Of a stretch of 64,000 bases of DNA, positions 24,922 to 35,157 are shown piece after piece (positions within the stretch are counted from its first letter, which is position 1; the number at the start of each line of letters is the position of its first letter). The notes below the pieces were generated by a model. It saw nothing but the letters and a program-made list of their open reading frames with translations. It was not told the origin of the DNA and made no database searches. The stretch covers positions 546,641-610,640 of the forward strand of contig BLJB01000064.1 in assembly GCA_013423325.1 (NCBI GenBank), written 5' to 3'. A program made the translations under genes and the position numbers. The DNA is from Usnea hakonensis (Eukaryota; Ascomycota; Lecanoromycetes; Lecanorales; Parmeliaceae).

Positions 24922-25253
24922 AGCGAGTCAGGAGATCAAGATGGTGGTCTTGGTTGCGTTGAACACATCCAGGCTCATGCCGCTTTTAGCTTACCTTAAT
25001 GCTTGCAAATTGCTTGGCGCTTCCTTTGGAGAAATTACCTTACCTTATTGATTTTGCCCAAACTTGCTGCTCTTGTAGTTACAACGAACAGCTCTACGAC
25101 TACAATAAGTTTCGTAAACGTATATACGTTAATATCGATATTGATTTCTCTCTTGTCAGGGATTCAAGTATAATAGAAATCAGTCACAACTGTTATGTCG
25201 CTCAAGGAGTTTGCGAGCTTTTTGCAAAAGCTAATACTTCGCCACTAAAATCA
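24922..25253. other. Intergenic region upstream of CTK3
   Basis: This gap holds the CTK3 promoter and the 3' end of the next minus-strand gene. A 5'-TAAGTTTCGTAAACGTATATACG stretch near 25105 is AT-rich; nothing else stands out. Confidence 0.3.
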
Positions 25254-26012
25254 CTACCAATCCCTCTCCATCAAAGTCCCTGCCAACTTTTCCCTAGAAT
25301 GGCGCCAGAGAGTCTCTTCTCCCATCCATTCTTCCCACGGTCTACATTCCTCTTCAAAGGTCCCAGAACACGTTCTCTTAAACGTCTCCCTCCAAAACCG
25401 TCGTCCATTCTCTCCGGTTTTCTCCGTGACGTCGTAAAACGGGCAGAAATGGTTTGTCATTTTGTCCCACAAGGTCCGCGGTGCATACGCCTGCTTTTCC
25501 CGTGGCCACTCTAGCGCAAGCTCTTCCTCCGTCGGCTCACTTCCAGAAAAGCTGATCCACAACCACCGTTCGCAAGCGCGCCCATGGCTGTCGTTTCTTG
25601 CGCGCTGTTGCGTGAAAATAGCTTTCACGTTCTCCCAACCCGTGTCTCTGCCTCTGCGGTTTTTGACTTGCAAGTAGTGTACTTCCGGGGGACGGCTGAC
25701 CCGTTTATTCTCTGGAGACTGTTTCACTCCGTCTTGGGTTGCATGCGTGGAGATTGGCCGAAGATCTTGCTGATTCTGTCGAAGCATAGTCGTGTCTAAG
25801 TAGGAACATTGAGGATCATGTCGTATACCAAGATTGTTGGTACATGTAGTGCTAGATGTCCGAAGGCATGATCCCTCTTGCAGCACAGCACACGAGGAAA
25901 TGGTGGAGCCTACGTGCGGCCCACTGCCACGGGCACGGTTGACACGGTATATTGTACGATTGCAGCGTAGCCTAGCAAGAAGACCTAAATGGCGGGCTTG
26001 AAGGAGCTGCAT
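25254..26012 (-). CDS. Hypothetical protein with mitochondrial-type N-terminus
   Basis: Single-exon frame of 252 residues. The first 30 residues have many Arg, hydrophobics and no acidic residue (start MQLLQARHLGLLARLRCNR), which suggests a mitochondrial targeting peptide. The mature part is rich in Trp, Arg and Glu, with a compact C-terminal half: RACERWLWISFSG near residue 145, then several Trp-Glu-Glu and FWRETFKR segments. I do not recognise the family. Many fungi carry short, Trp-rich, lineage-specific mitochondrial proteins of this look. The length of the open frame and its amino-acid bias favour a real gene over chance. Confidence 0.55.
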   Translation of the reverse strand: MQLLQARHLGLLARLRCNRTIYRVNRARGSGPHVGSTISSCAVLQEGSCLRTSSTTCTNNLGIRHDPQCSYLDTTMLRQNQQDLRPISTHATQDGVKQSPENKRVSRPPEVHYLQVKNRRGRDTGWENVKAIFTQQRARNDSHGRACERWLWISFSGSEPTEEELALEWPREKQAYAPRTLWDKMTNHFCPFYDVTEKTGENGRRFWRETFKRTCSGTFEEECRPWEEWMGEETLWRHSREKLAGTLMERDW

Positions 26013-27110
26013 TGACGTTTGGATGCAGCTTTCGTCAGGGAGGATGAAAATGAACAGATTTTCAGGGGAGGTGTAGAAGAGGAAGGAGCAACACGAGGGA
26101 AGGAAAGGCGATGCTCATGTCACATCACATGTGACATGTCATGGACAACAACACTTGCAGTTAAGTCCATTCCAAGGCTGAGCTAGTATCAGATCTGCTT
26201 CATTGATCGCTCAATCGAAGGACCCCTGTCCACGGAATAATAGCAAAACGGTTCCGCGACAAAGTGGAATACGTCAAATCGAGGTGGAGTAGTCATACAG
26301 TATGCGGTATTGCTATGGAGATGCCGCCATTGACGAAAGTGTTGAAGAAGGTCAAATTAGGATATCGAAGAATTCACTTAACCGATTGATCGCGTCGATA
26401 TTGACTACAATCGACTTCATCGACGGAATCGGAAACTTAGGCTGATATCCATACAATGGCTTCCCTACCTACGTACAAGAGCTAGACCATGGGTGCTACC
26501 TTATTCAATCGTAATTAGGTCAATCATTTGGAGCCAGGCTATTCAGATATGGATATCAGAAGCCTGCTGAGATGTAGTGAAAAACATGCTTTGATATCTA
26601 AGCAGTCTATTCAATTCTTTGCAAGTCACGCGCATTCATCCTCCAGAGCCCGCATTCAGGCTTCAAAGCAGTCATGTGCTACTCATTTCGAATCCAGTGC
26701 GGGATACCTGAGGCAACCTTCAGATACGCATTGTGTCTGGTGCTTTTCGGGCTTCAAATTAATCGAAACTCACCTGTGTACGATCCTGGCATGAGATACA
26801 GACTTGGATTTTTCTCTTGCCGTTGACCCTTTTTCGGTCCCCAAGCTTGAGATGTGAAGTGGTGCTTAGCACCTTCTCTTGCTGCTAAAAATGGATACCG
26901 CGCCCCGAAGTGACAAAAACCGCTAAGGCCGCAAGCTGTGAAAGCTTTGGTTCAGTCCATATACAAGGAATACCTTGTGGGCAACTCACGAGCCCAGGAA
27001 GTTTTACATCGTCCCCCAGAGAAGCTTCATTAGGAACCCGTCCATCTCAAGTACTCATGGCTCGTTAGACCACAATGAAGTGACAGAATGACAGACAAAA
27101 CCAATTTCAA
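26013..27110. other. Gene-poor region with a 23-nt palindrome
   Basis: No convincing coding frame. It contains a near-perfect palindrome at 26116-26138. It precedes the truncated phosphotransferase gene. Confidence 0.45.
26116..26138. repeat. 23-nt inverted repeat
   Basis: CATGTCACAT and ATGTGACATG are perfect reverse complements, separated by CAC. Confidence 0.8.
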
Positions 27111-27584
27111 ATGTTATACGTGGGCGGAACAACAGGACAGATTCCATCCCAAGGAATTTCACTGAATTACAGCATTGACTGGGATGCCCTTTGCCGCTAT
27201 GCATCGAAACTTCACGGTAACGAGGCTTGCACAATGGATCCGCAGTTTATCATGGGACTGAGCAGTCTCATTCGTATCGTCAACTTTGCATCCGGCACCT
27301 GCTGGGTTGCAAGAATTCGAATACCTACTAGCATCGAATCAAGAAATAATGCCTTGGAAGTTATTCTTCAAGATGAAGTGCACATCATGCACCTGGTGAG
27401 AGAGCGAACTCGCGTGCCAGTACCGAAGATGTTTGGCAATATTGCGGACCCCAATAACGAGGTTGGGGTCTCGTTCATGCTGATAGAGTGCTTGTCCGGC
27501 AATGCCGCTATCAATCTGCACAACAGAACACCTATGACTCCCGAGCAGAAGAAGTCATTCTACGACGAACTGGCAGGAATCTAG
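27111..27584 (+). pseudogene. Truncated APH-like phosphotransferase, N-lobe only
   Basis: The frame codes 157 residues that match, segment by segment, the N-terminal half of the intact phosphotransferase at 39036-40341. Shared segments are IDW..LC/VCQYAS.LH, CT.DPQ, IRI.NF, WVAR.R, LVRER.R.PVP and the Leu-Ser/Pro-Gly-Asn-x-A run. The first kinase lobe is present. The catalytic lobe (HND and DWE motifs in the intact copy) is absent. The frame ends at a TAG where the intact protein reads Gln at the exon 1 boundary, and no second exon follows. It is most simply a degraded duplicate. A short functional protein is possible but unlikely, because the catalytic half is missing. Confidence 0.7.
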
Positions 27585-27849
27585 GAAGGTTGGTCGTCTT
27601 CTGTTACCAAGGAGTTGATCTAACCATGGATTAGGCAGAGTTCTCATCCATAACATTTCTTAAGATCGGAACTCTGACACGACTCGAGAATGACAATTGG
27701 GACGTAGGTCCTATAAGCCGAGGTCACATCTACCATCGATTCTCGATATCCAACAAAAGCGTCATCTATCTATCAGCCTGAGGTGATCACTGCATAGACA
27801 TTCAATTTATTGAACCAATTCTATCAATTACAAACCACACTCTTCAGCT

Positions 27850-27877
27850 GCCGTCTCTCGATTCCATGAGAGACGGC
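27850..27877. repeat. Perfect 10-bp stem-loop
   Basis: GCCGTCTCTC and GAGAGACGGC flank an 8-nt loop. Confidence 0.85.
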
Positions 27878-27942
27878 TTCGGAAAGAATCGCCATCAACA
27901 GCGATGATGGGATATGATGGTGCCAATGTACTCTTCCATCAG

Positions 27943-28082
27943 CTCAGAGCGTTGCTGCCAACTAGTGACGTCAATGCATATCGCGAGAGCTTTAGTTCTT
28001 GACACTCACGCGGGGGTCTTATGACTCCATGAGACGTTTATAGCCAGGCTATGGCCGCCGTACTAATGAGCAACGCTCTGAG
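27943..28082. mobile_element. Possible 140-bp MITE-like segment
   Basis: CTCAGAGCGTTGCT (27943-27956) is the perfect reverse complement of AGCAACGCTCTGAG (28069-28082). No target-site duplication is obvious, and there is no coding capacity. It could be a non-autonomous DNA-transposon remnant or only a chance inverted repeat. Confidence 0.4.
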
Positions 28083-28339
28083 TAATGACCTCGAATCCTC
28101 CTCAAAGTGACGGGCTTATGAATTCTTGAGCCGTTCACAATACTCTCTGTACGGAAGGGATGCCCTGAATGCTGGCATTCTTAGCTGCATGGTCTTGCTA
28201 AAACATGTGTATGTAAGAGAAATAACTAGATCGGATTTTGAACTTCTCTCTTGCTGCTGCGATAGCGAATTGATGATTGTGGCTCTATCATAGCTAAATT
28301 AATGGAAAGGGTTGTAGACGAGGAGACAATATATCCCAT

Positions 28340-28580
28340 GGACCGGCAGGGCGTAAAATTCAGGCGACCGAACATAAAAAATCAGTCAATTTTTTTAACT
28401 CACTACGCTTCAATAATAACCATATTTATAAGAAAATACTCAGTACAAAAGTTGTTCCTTTTAAGGAGATTTAAAACATTATAACCAGGATTTTTACCTA
28501 TAAATGCCGTGTTAAAATATCAATAGTAAAAAGAAATTTTGGTGTGCCGCCAAGCTTTTTACGCCCACCCTGCCGGTCTA
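28340..28580. mobile_element. Candidate MITE with imperfect terminal inverted repeats
   Basis: The left end starts GACCGGCAGGGCGTAAAA. The right end, read in reverse complement, starts GACCGGCAGGGTGGGCGTAAAA, so the ends match apart from a 4-nt insertion or deletion. The roughly 200-bp interior is very AT-rich and has no coding frame. The size, ends and AT-rich core fit a non-autonomous DNA transposon. No transposase and no clear target duplication are visible. Confidence 0.6.
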
Positions 28581-28874
28581 TTGCCCGAATATTGCGATTA
28601 GGTAGAAATCTGGACTTCCTAATCCCCAATCTTACAGTACGGCAAGACAACTTGTTGTTTCTGAAGCCATAAGATTTATCTCAATTGGAAGGAGAATAAG
28701 ATAAATAGAGTATCTAGCAGATTCGCCTATCTTCAAAATAGATTGAAAATCTCTAACATCTGAAACGGTATTACTCTGAAATCGCATAACAATGACGTGA
28801 AAAAGAGAGAAACCCAAGAAGAATAACCAAAGAGTGTCACAACAGTCGGTACCGTTGAAACTTGACAGTCCACT

Positions 28875-29324
28875 TCATGCGGGAGGCATTAACGCTCCGT
28901 TGTACACGGGCGCAAGCTGTATACTCTGCCAGTTGGACCCAGCATTCTTGGCTGCAACCTTCTGCGGTTGGTTCATCCCGACACAATATGAACTTTCGTA
29001 GCTTTGCCCCATAAATTGAGCGACTTCATCTTGACAATTGGGCTCGCTGTAGGCCGTTAGGCTGAAAGAATCATTCGAGTACTCAACTTGGATATTTTGG
29101 CCGGAGCCAGGCGCGTAGACCATGCAGGGGCCTTTGACCCCAGGTGTGGTCTTAGGATCGAAGGGGGGTACTAAGAAAGGGGTCGTGACGGTTACGTTGT
29201 TACCGACGGGATGGCCAGTGCAGTGGGTATCCTGAGGCGCGAATGCTGTAAGGAAAATGGTGTGAGTGTTGTCGGCGAAAGCGCCCGCGCTTAGTGCCGC
29301 AAAGATAATGGTGCTGAAATACAT
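28875..29324 (-). CDS. Small secreted cysteine-containing protein
   Basis: Single exon, 149 residues. An N-terminal signal peptide is evident: MYFST, then a hydrophobic run IIFAALSAGAFA, with probable cleavage after residue 17. The mature protein has four Cys, enough for two disulfides, and two potential N-glycosylation sites (NVT, and NDS near residue 84). It has no transmembrane helix or GPI signal and matches no family I know. Small size, secretion and paired Cys are typical of effector-like or cell-wall proteins of fungi, but that is inference only. It sits next to mobile-element-like DNA. Confidence 0.65.
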   Translation of the reverse strand: MYFSTIIFAALSAGAFADNTHTIFLTAFAPQDTHCTGHPVGNNVTVTTPFLVPPFDPKTTPGVKGPCMVYAPGSGQNIQVEYSNDSFSLTAYSEPNCQDEVAQFMGQSYESSYCVGMNQPQKVAAKNAGSNWQSIQLAPVYNGALMPPA

Positions 29325-29874
29325 TCGGGGAGAGTCGAATGGACGATGATAATACTTGTGGATGAGAGATTTCTTAAGGGTAATCGAAGTGGCTGTGTCC
29401 TACGTAATTGAAGAAAGGAACAATGACGGGCTGATGGAATTCTAACAAGACAGCTTAGCACTAAAGACTAAGGATTCACCTTTTGACGCTCCAAAAAAAG
29501 CTTGCTCACAAATGGGTAATATATGCTTTGTTCGATTAAGTTTCATTATTGTTTGGTAATCTGTAGTGAATGACAACACAAAGCATCCGCTAGTTCAAGG
29601 TCGGCACGATAGACAAGGAAAAAAGACCAAATCGAATTAATGCCCCACGTGTCCCTTCTCCATTTCCCGCTTCCGAACAAGACATTTGGTTGAGACAAAG
29701 TATTTAGGGTACGAAGAAATAAGCTAGAAATTTTGAGCCTTGTGTTGTCAGCCAGAGTACTCCGTACTCGTAAGAGCTTCGGCAGACTTACCTCGGCTCC
29801 GTGAAATCTTGGCAAACGCACACATTTTTTCTCCACCAATTACCTCATCCCGGTCAGGGTTGAGCCATAAATTT
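29325..29874. promoter_or_regulatory. Divergent upstream region
   Basis: The promoters of the secreted-protein gene (minus) and the Utp16-like gene (plus) lie here. An in-frame ATG at 29740 upstream of the chosen Utp16-like start is judged to be leader sequence. Confidence 0.35.
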
Positions 29875-31426
29875 ATGTTTTCAAGAATCCGACGCTCTTC
29901 AGTAGCCTTACTCTTTCCAAAGAACGCCCCCCTTGATACAGCGTCGAGTTCGCAGGTCGATCAGCAATTACGGACTGAGCTAGAGCAGGCTGCTGAGCAA
30001 GGCATGGTGTCGACCTGGAGTCAAGAAACCACTCCGGCCGCCGGCGCTCCCCAATCCTCAAAGACACTCTTTCCACGTGTCGTAGTGCGTGAGATGAAAA
30101 GGAAGGCCGATAATGAAGAGAAAGAATCACCCGCACAGGCCGTAACGAAGAAGAGCCGGAGATCAGCGGAATCGAATGGTCATGCAGCATCTCCCTCCAG
30201 CGCTAGTAAGCCAGAACAGCCCCCCAGAAGGGCTTCTGCTCAAGTTACATGCGGAGACGCAAATGGCACAGAGGATAACAATGGGTCAGAGCACCAGCCT
30301 CTTGTGAGGAGCAACCCTGAAAAAATTCAGGACGTGCTCGAAGTTCCTATAGATCAGGCCATCAGTGGAAAGAAAAGGGACGAGCCCATTCAGGATCCTA
30401 TCAACAGGCCTATGGAAGCCTCCTTGAATAGTGCGTTGTTGGACGAACATGACCAAGCGAAGATGGACGTTGAAGATCCAAAGAGGTCGAGAAAGGGCAA
30501 AACGTCAAAGAAGAGATCGAAGGAAGAGGAAGGAGTTGCTGGTGTGGATGAGAGAAATGAGGATACTAGCAGCCCTGGGAAGAAGCCAAAAGAGTCCACT
30601 AATAAGAATGCCAAGGCTACTCACAAACGATTTGGCAGCGAAGATCTCGAGGTACTGGGGATGGTTTCTTTCAATGGCGACGGGGAACAAAAGGGGACTT
30701 TGGAGAACATCTCAAAAGATGAAGACGAAAGCGATGACGAGGCACCAGATACAGTCACAGCATCAGCTGGCTTCGAGAAGGCACGTACATTGGCATCGGA
30801 TGCGGCTAAAGTTGCTGCAAGGTATATTACTTCAAAACTACATCCGCGGACCAAAACTGATTGAAAATAGGCAAGAAGCAGGTAAAAAGTTGAAACGCAG
30901 AGAACATGATCAAAAGCTGAGCCTGCAAGCAAAGGCTGCAAAGGTTTCTCGATCCAAAGACAAGCAGTCGGCCAAAGTGCAGGGGACAAAGCGGTCTCCG
31001 TCTGAAACCATCAACGAGAATGGTCAGACGTCAGTCGAAAAGCCCAAGCCGCTGAGACAAGGACCGCAACTTGTCGATGGCGAGGGCCAAACACCCCAAG
31101 TGAAAGCAAGATCTTCCGGAAAGGCTCCGCTGCCGATACTCCTTCCCCCGGAAATACTCGAAGCAAAACCAATAACTCAAGCACCGATAAACCCATCCTC
31201 GAATAAAAAGCTCGCAATCAGTCAGAAACGAAAATTGCATAATCTAGAACCAAAGCCGCCCAAAGACCTCAAGCGCAACAACGCCATCGTTCGTGTCCTA
31301 CCAGATACTTGGTCTGCCCTCCCTCCAAAATCTTCAAAGGCCAGCAAAATACTCAGAGAATCTTGGCTCACTGGTCGAGGAGTTCCGCGGCGAAAGTCTA
31401 TTAGCAGTTTTGTACAGCACAAATGA
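29875..31426 (+). CDS. Probable U3 snoRNA-associated protein (Utp16-like)
   Basis: Two exons, 29875-30821 and 30871-31426. The intron is 49 nt (GTATAT...AAATAG, branch CTGAT) and the join falls in a codon (AG|G). The protein has about 500 residues. It is highly charged and disordered, with Lys/Arg clusters, a KKSRR nuclear signal and an acidic stretch (DEDESDDEAPD). The C-terminal 100 residues are the ordered part: LLPPEILEA, NLEPKPPKDLK, then LPPKSSKASKILRESWL. This resembles the U3_snoRNA_assoc domain of fungal Utp16, a small-subunit processome factor. The start MFSRIRRSS at 29875 is preferred over an upstream ATG at 29740, because the intervening residues look unlike the rest. Family assignment rests on the C-terminus alone. 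Confidence 0.65.
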
Positions 31427-31901
31427 CGAATGCGGTGCTATTTTCTGGATACAATGGTATCTACCTAATCAAAACCTAGCGGGTCATGCCTGTATAGCGC
31501 ACTCAGAATCTAGGTACATAATTACCGGCGCTATCAGCTGTTTCTAATGATCGCCACGGGGATTGAGAGCCGTGTCCGTCAAGGATGTTTGCACAAAACA
31601 TGTGTAATATGCTTTTTAATGAGCTGCCAACTCAAAGTCAATTTGAGTGTAATTTTTTGTGGTCTTTCCATGTTGTTTCGAGGACTAAGGACTAATTTCC
31701 ATCTCTGCTCAGCCTCTCTTTAGCAATCGATATATAACCATCGTAAGTCCTCTCTCTATCGGGCACATCAAGGAGTTTCTCGAAGTACTATTCTCTACTT
31801 TCGCTATTCTGTTCCGTCGCCATTTTTCAAGTCCGCAATTGCAGACCTCATCGAAATCAATCTCGGCCTTCAATCTCATCCCTTCATCTTTTCCCTTCGC
31901 C
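31427..31901. other. Intergenic region
   Basis: Gap between the Utp16-like gene and the broken secreted-protein gene. Pyrimidine-rich sequence near 31710-31900 looks like a fungal promoter or leader. No gene is seen. Confidence 0.35.
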
Positions 31902-32399
31902 ATGTTCGTCTTCAGTACTCTTATCTTCCTACTCGCCACCACTTCGGCGCTTACCATTTCGTCTGCCAACAAGAACAAACGTGACCCTAACGTCAATTAC
32001 GCCGCTGGCAACTGTGTCTTTTACTGGGTGACGGACCTCCTCGAAAACACAGCTATGAACATAGAGATGTATGACGCCGATGCCAACCTACTCTTCACAG
32101 ACACGACGACCCCACTCCCATCCTGGGCCAACAACGAGGCCTACGTGCTCATCTAGGAGCTAGACCGCTGGTGCGGTATCCAAAGCCAGCCCGATAACCT
32201 ACCCGCCATGTTCGCATATGGCAGTAACACACGCATCAGCATAGACCCGCAGCATGTGTCGCCAATCAACACTACACTGGGTTCGAACGGGGACATGCCG
32301 AATCCTGGGACATGCGCGTGGCCTTTGCCCAATGATTCTCTCAAGCCGCACAGCACAGACCTAATGAAGTGTGCATTTTCTTGCGGAGAAGGATACTAA
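31902..32399 (+). pseudogene. Secreted-protein gene interrupted by one in-frame TAG
   Basis: From the ATG at 31902 the frame opens with a clear signal peptide (MFVFSTLIFLLATTSA) and a dibasic site (NKNKRDP). It reads for 84 codons to TAG at 32154-32156, then stays open in the same frame for another 80 codons to TAA. The downstream part has the same style and carries four Cys, whereas only one Cys lies before the stop, so the two halves look like one protein. A single C-to-T change (CAG to TAG) would explain the break. Alternatives are a sequencing error, translational readthrough, or a genuinely short 84-residue product. The family is unknown. Confidence 0.55.
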
Positions 32400-33473
32400 A
32401 AACATCATGGTGTGCCGATGATCCTGAAAGTCGACTCGCGGGGGGAAATAGATTTGCTGGCTCTGTTGGCAGTCGACCGAGGGTTTGCTTCAGTATCGTT
32501 GATGGAAAAGCTGGCACGTACTCTCCTTCTATGGTGGGCTGTGTATCTATGTTATTTGTGTTGGAATTGGTGCTGCGCAAATTGGTGTTGGACCGAAAGC
32601 TCCTGGCCAATCAAAACGCAAATAGGGTTACTAGAACACAGAGATCGGCCTCGATGTTTTGTATATATTAAAGAATTGAGAACTCCGATCCACAGCCTTA
32701 AGTCACAATGAAACGACAAGCAGGAATAGCCCATTCTGATCCAAAGTAGATCACAGCCTGCGAAACAAGATTAACGATGTTTGAGATTATCCTGACCTTT
32801 GGCGAGAAGAGCACTCTGATACGATCCCCGTCCAAACCTAAAATAATGCTCCCAGTCCTCAGCCCAAAGAAGCAGCCAAAACATCTTGATCTAATTTTTC
32901 GTAAGGTTAGATAGTCATATACGTACATGCTTGAACGCATCTCAACCGGATCCCAGTCTCTCATGGTCTTCGATTCCTGTGTGACGTTGCTGCTCTTTAT
33001 ATGACGAACTCCGTAGCTGTAGCTACTGGCCTTGTGTCAACATTCTTGCTTCCGACTCAGGATCGTCCAGAGTCGATGGATGAGGTTCTTGGACTTTAGA
33101 ATGTATGGTCGACGAGACAGTGTTTGAGACAGCTATCACTATCAGATCTCCACAATGTTTTCTACTCTCTACAACAAGAGTAATAAAGGATGCTCAATTT
33201 GCCTCCTTGGAACCCAAAAGGCCAAATAAGGATTAGTCTCAGGGCATAAATAAGTGCATTAGATTTGATTCCTTGCCAAGAACCGGGGAATCCGGTTGAC
33301 TTTCACCGACTTGTCTCTGTGTCTCTCTGTCTGAGAAAATGAATTTCCATCATACTCACCATGCTAAGATATAACACACTATCATCGCCTGTCAACGCTT
33401 CTACTTCAGTGCGAGATTTAGGCTAAACACGCGTGGACTGCGTTCAATGTAAGAAAAAAGCCTGGTATCTGCA
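32400..33473. other. Intergenic region, no gene seen
   Basis: About 1.1 kb between the broken secreted-protein gene and the RMD1-like gene. Only short, composition-driven frames are present. The last 150 bases are pyrimidine-rich, as expected for the promoter of the downstream gene. Confidence 0.35.
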
Positions 33474-35157
33474 ATGGCTTCCGCCTCTACAGAAACATCA
33501 CCGCTTCTACCACCGCCTACGCCCTCACGCTCCACTGCCCCCAGGCCGCAAAGAACCGTCACTTTTAGCCCACACGCCATCATTAACAACCCTGACAACT
33601 CTGCAGAAACCACCTCACCTCTACGTCCAGCGCCCCAATCCTCCCCAAGTTTCCCTGCCTTAGGGCAATCATCTACCGGTCCACCAAAGCTCTCGGCGAT
33701 AAACAGCAAGCTCCGACGAAGGAATAGTCATGGCTCTCCACTTTCTCAACCGCCCATGGTACCTCCAGCTTCCAAGATTGGACCTCAGAGAACGACGAAA
33801 AACGCCCAAAAGTTGAAGCTCTTACCGAATCCAGATCCTGGAGATGACGGACCGGACGAGGAAAGTGGGAGGGATGTCTATTCACAATTTACGAGAATAA
33901 AAGACCCAACGGCAAGAAGAGATGCAGCGAGGCTGGGGAAAGCAGATAGAAACAGGCTACCTCGGGTCACGGCCTACTGCACAGCGGGTTCTTACCGGCT
34001 AGACGGCCTCATGAAATATCTTAAAAGCAAGAGCCATGCACGAGGCACAGCCCCGAAACTCTTTGACGAATGCATCTACTCTCCCTTCAACTATGGCAGC
34101 CCAAAGGACAGCAAACCTTCCGACTCCAGCGTTGCCGACGGCCCTAATATGGACGACCACGAGTTTCTTCAAAACCGAGAGCGCAGATACTCCGACTCCG
34201 CCGTCGAAATCAATGAAAACTCTCACGCACGCCGCGAAGACCTCATCGATCTTACCACCTCCGCTGGCGATACTACGCTCGAGAACGGTGGGCCTTCAAA
34301 TCTCGACCATACTGCTCCCGAAATGGATCAGCGCTCCCCTGCTTCATTGTCGACTCTGGACTTTGATACTCAAGTCCACACTCCGGAAGTTTTTCTTTTC
34401 GATTACGGTACCGTGGTAATCTGGGGCATGACCTTACAGCAGGAAGAACGTTTCCTGAAAGAGATTTCGAAGTTCGAAGCCGAGAAACTTGGCGATGACG
34501 ACGTGCAGACTGAGAATTTTAATTTCTATTATACCCGGGAGTATCAGGCTCGAATCTACAACGATTTCATCTCCCTCCGCGAGAAGAAGAACTACATGAC
34601 CAAACTCGCCATCTCCCACGCACTGGCCCAGAGCGTCAAAACCTCCCTCTTCGAAGATCTCCTAACAACCACCATAACTCTAACATCTCCCTTACCGTCT
34701 GAGATCGCCTTGACCGGCTCCATATCTCTCTCCCGCCGGCAAATCCATCAACAAATCGGACAACTTTTCATATTACGTATCAACATACATCTCCAAGGCT
34801 CCGTGCTCGACAGTCCAGAGCTCATGTGGGCGGAGCCAAGCTTGGAACCCGTGTATGCGGCCGTCAGAAGCTATCTGGAGATGGATCAGCGGGTGGGACT
34901 GTTGACAGAGCGGCTCTCTGTTATTGGAGATTTGCTTGCCGTGTTGAAGGATCAGGTGGGAACGAAGCATGGAGAGTACCTCGAGTGGATTGGTAAGTCA
35001 CAAACCCCCCTTTCAAGGCTATTGTTTTGAGCTTTGGAGCTGGGTTTGATGTGGCGTGCGATGCTAATATGAGGTTTCAGTCATCGTTCTCATCGCCGCC
35101 GAGATCCTCGTTGCCGCAATTAACATCGTTGTGGACTTGTACGCTGGGGTCGATTGA
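33474..35157 (+). CDS. RMD1/DUF155-family membrane protein
   Basis: Two exons, 33474-34992 and 35081-35157, with an 88-nt intron (GTAAGT, branch TGCTAAT, GTTTCAG). The product is 531 residues. The N-terminal 170 residues are Ser/Pro-rich and disordered. The DUF155 core follows: RVTAYCTAGSYRL near 165, FLFDYGTVVIWGM near 310, NFYYT near 350, and a helical segment AISHALAQSVKTSLFE. The short second exon supplies a hydrophobic anchor (VIVLIAAEILVAAINIVV), so the protein is tail-anchored. Yeast members Rmd1 and Rmd8 are linked to sporulation and cytosol or vacuole, and human RMND1 to mitochondrial translation. The exact role here cannot be told. Without the intron the membrane anchor would be missed. 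Confidence 0.85.

Larger units (their letters stand above)
27585..28874. other. AT-rich, inverted-repeat-rich intergenic region
   Basis: This gap follows the truncated phosphotransferase and is convergent with the secreted-protein gene. It holds a 10-bp-stem hairpin (27850-27877), a 140-bp segment with 14-bp inverted ends (27943-28082) and a 240-bp AT-rich element with longer inverted ends (28340-28580). No gene is called. Confidence 0.55.

Noticed and set aside
32031..32156. Intron that would remove the TAG in the broken secreted-protein gene
   Set aside because: The only suitable donor before the CTCATCTAG acceptor gives a 119-nt intron, which would shift the frame that is open on both sides.
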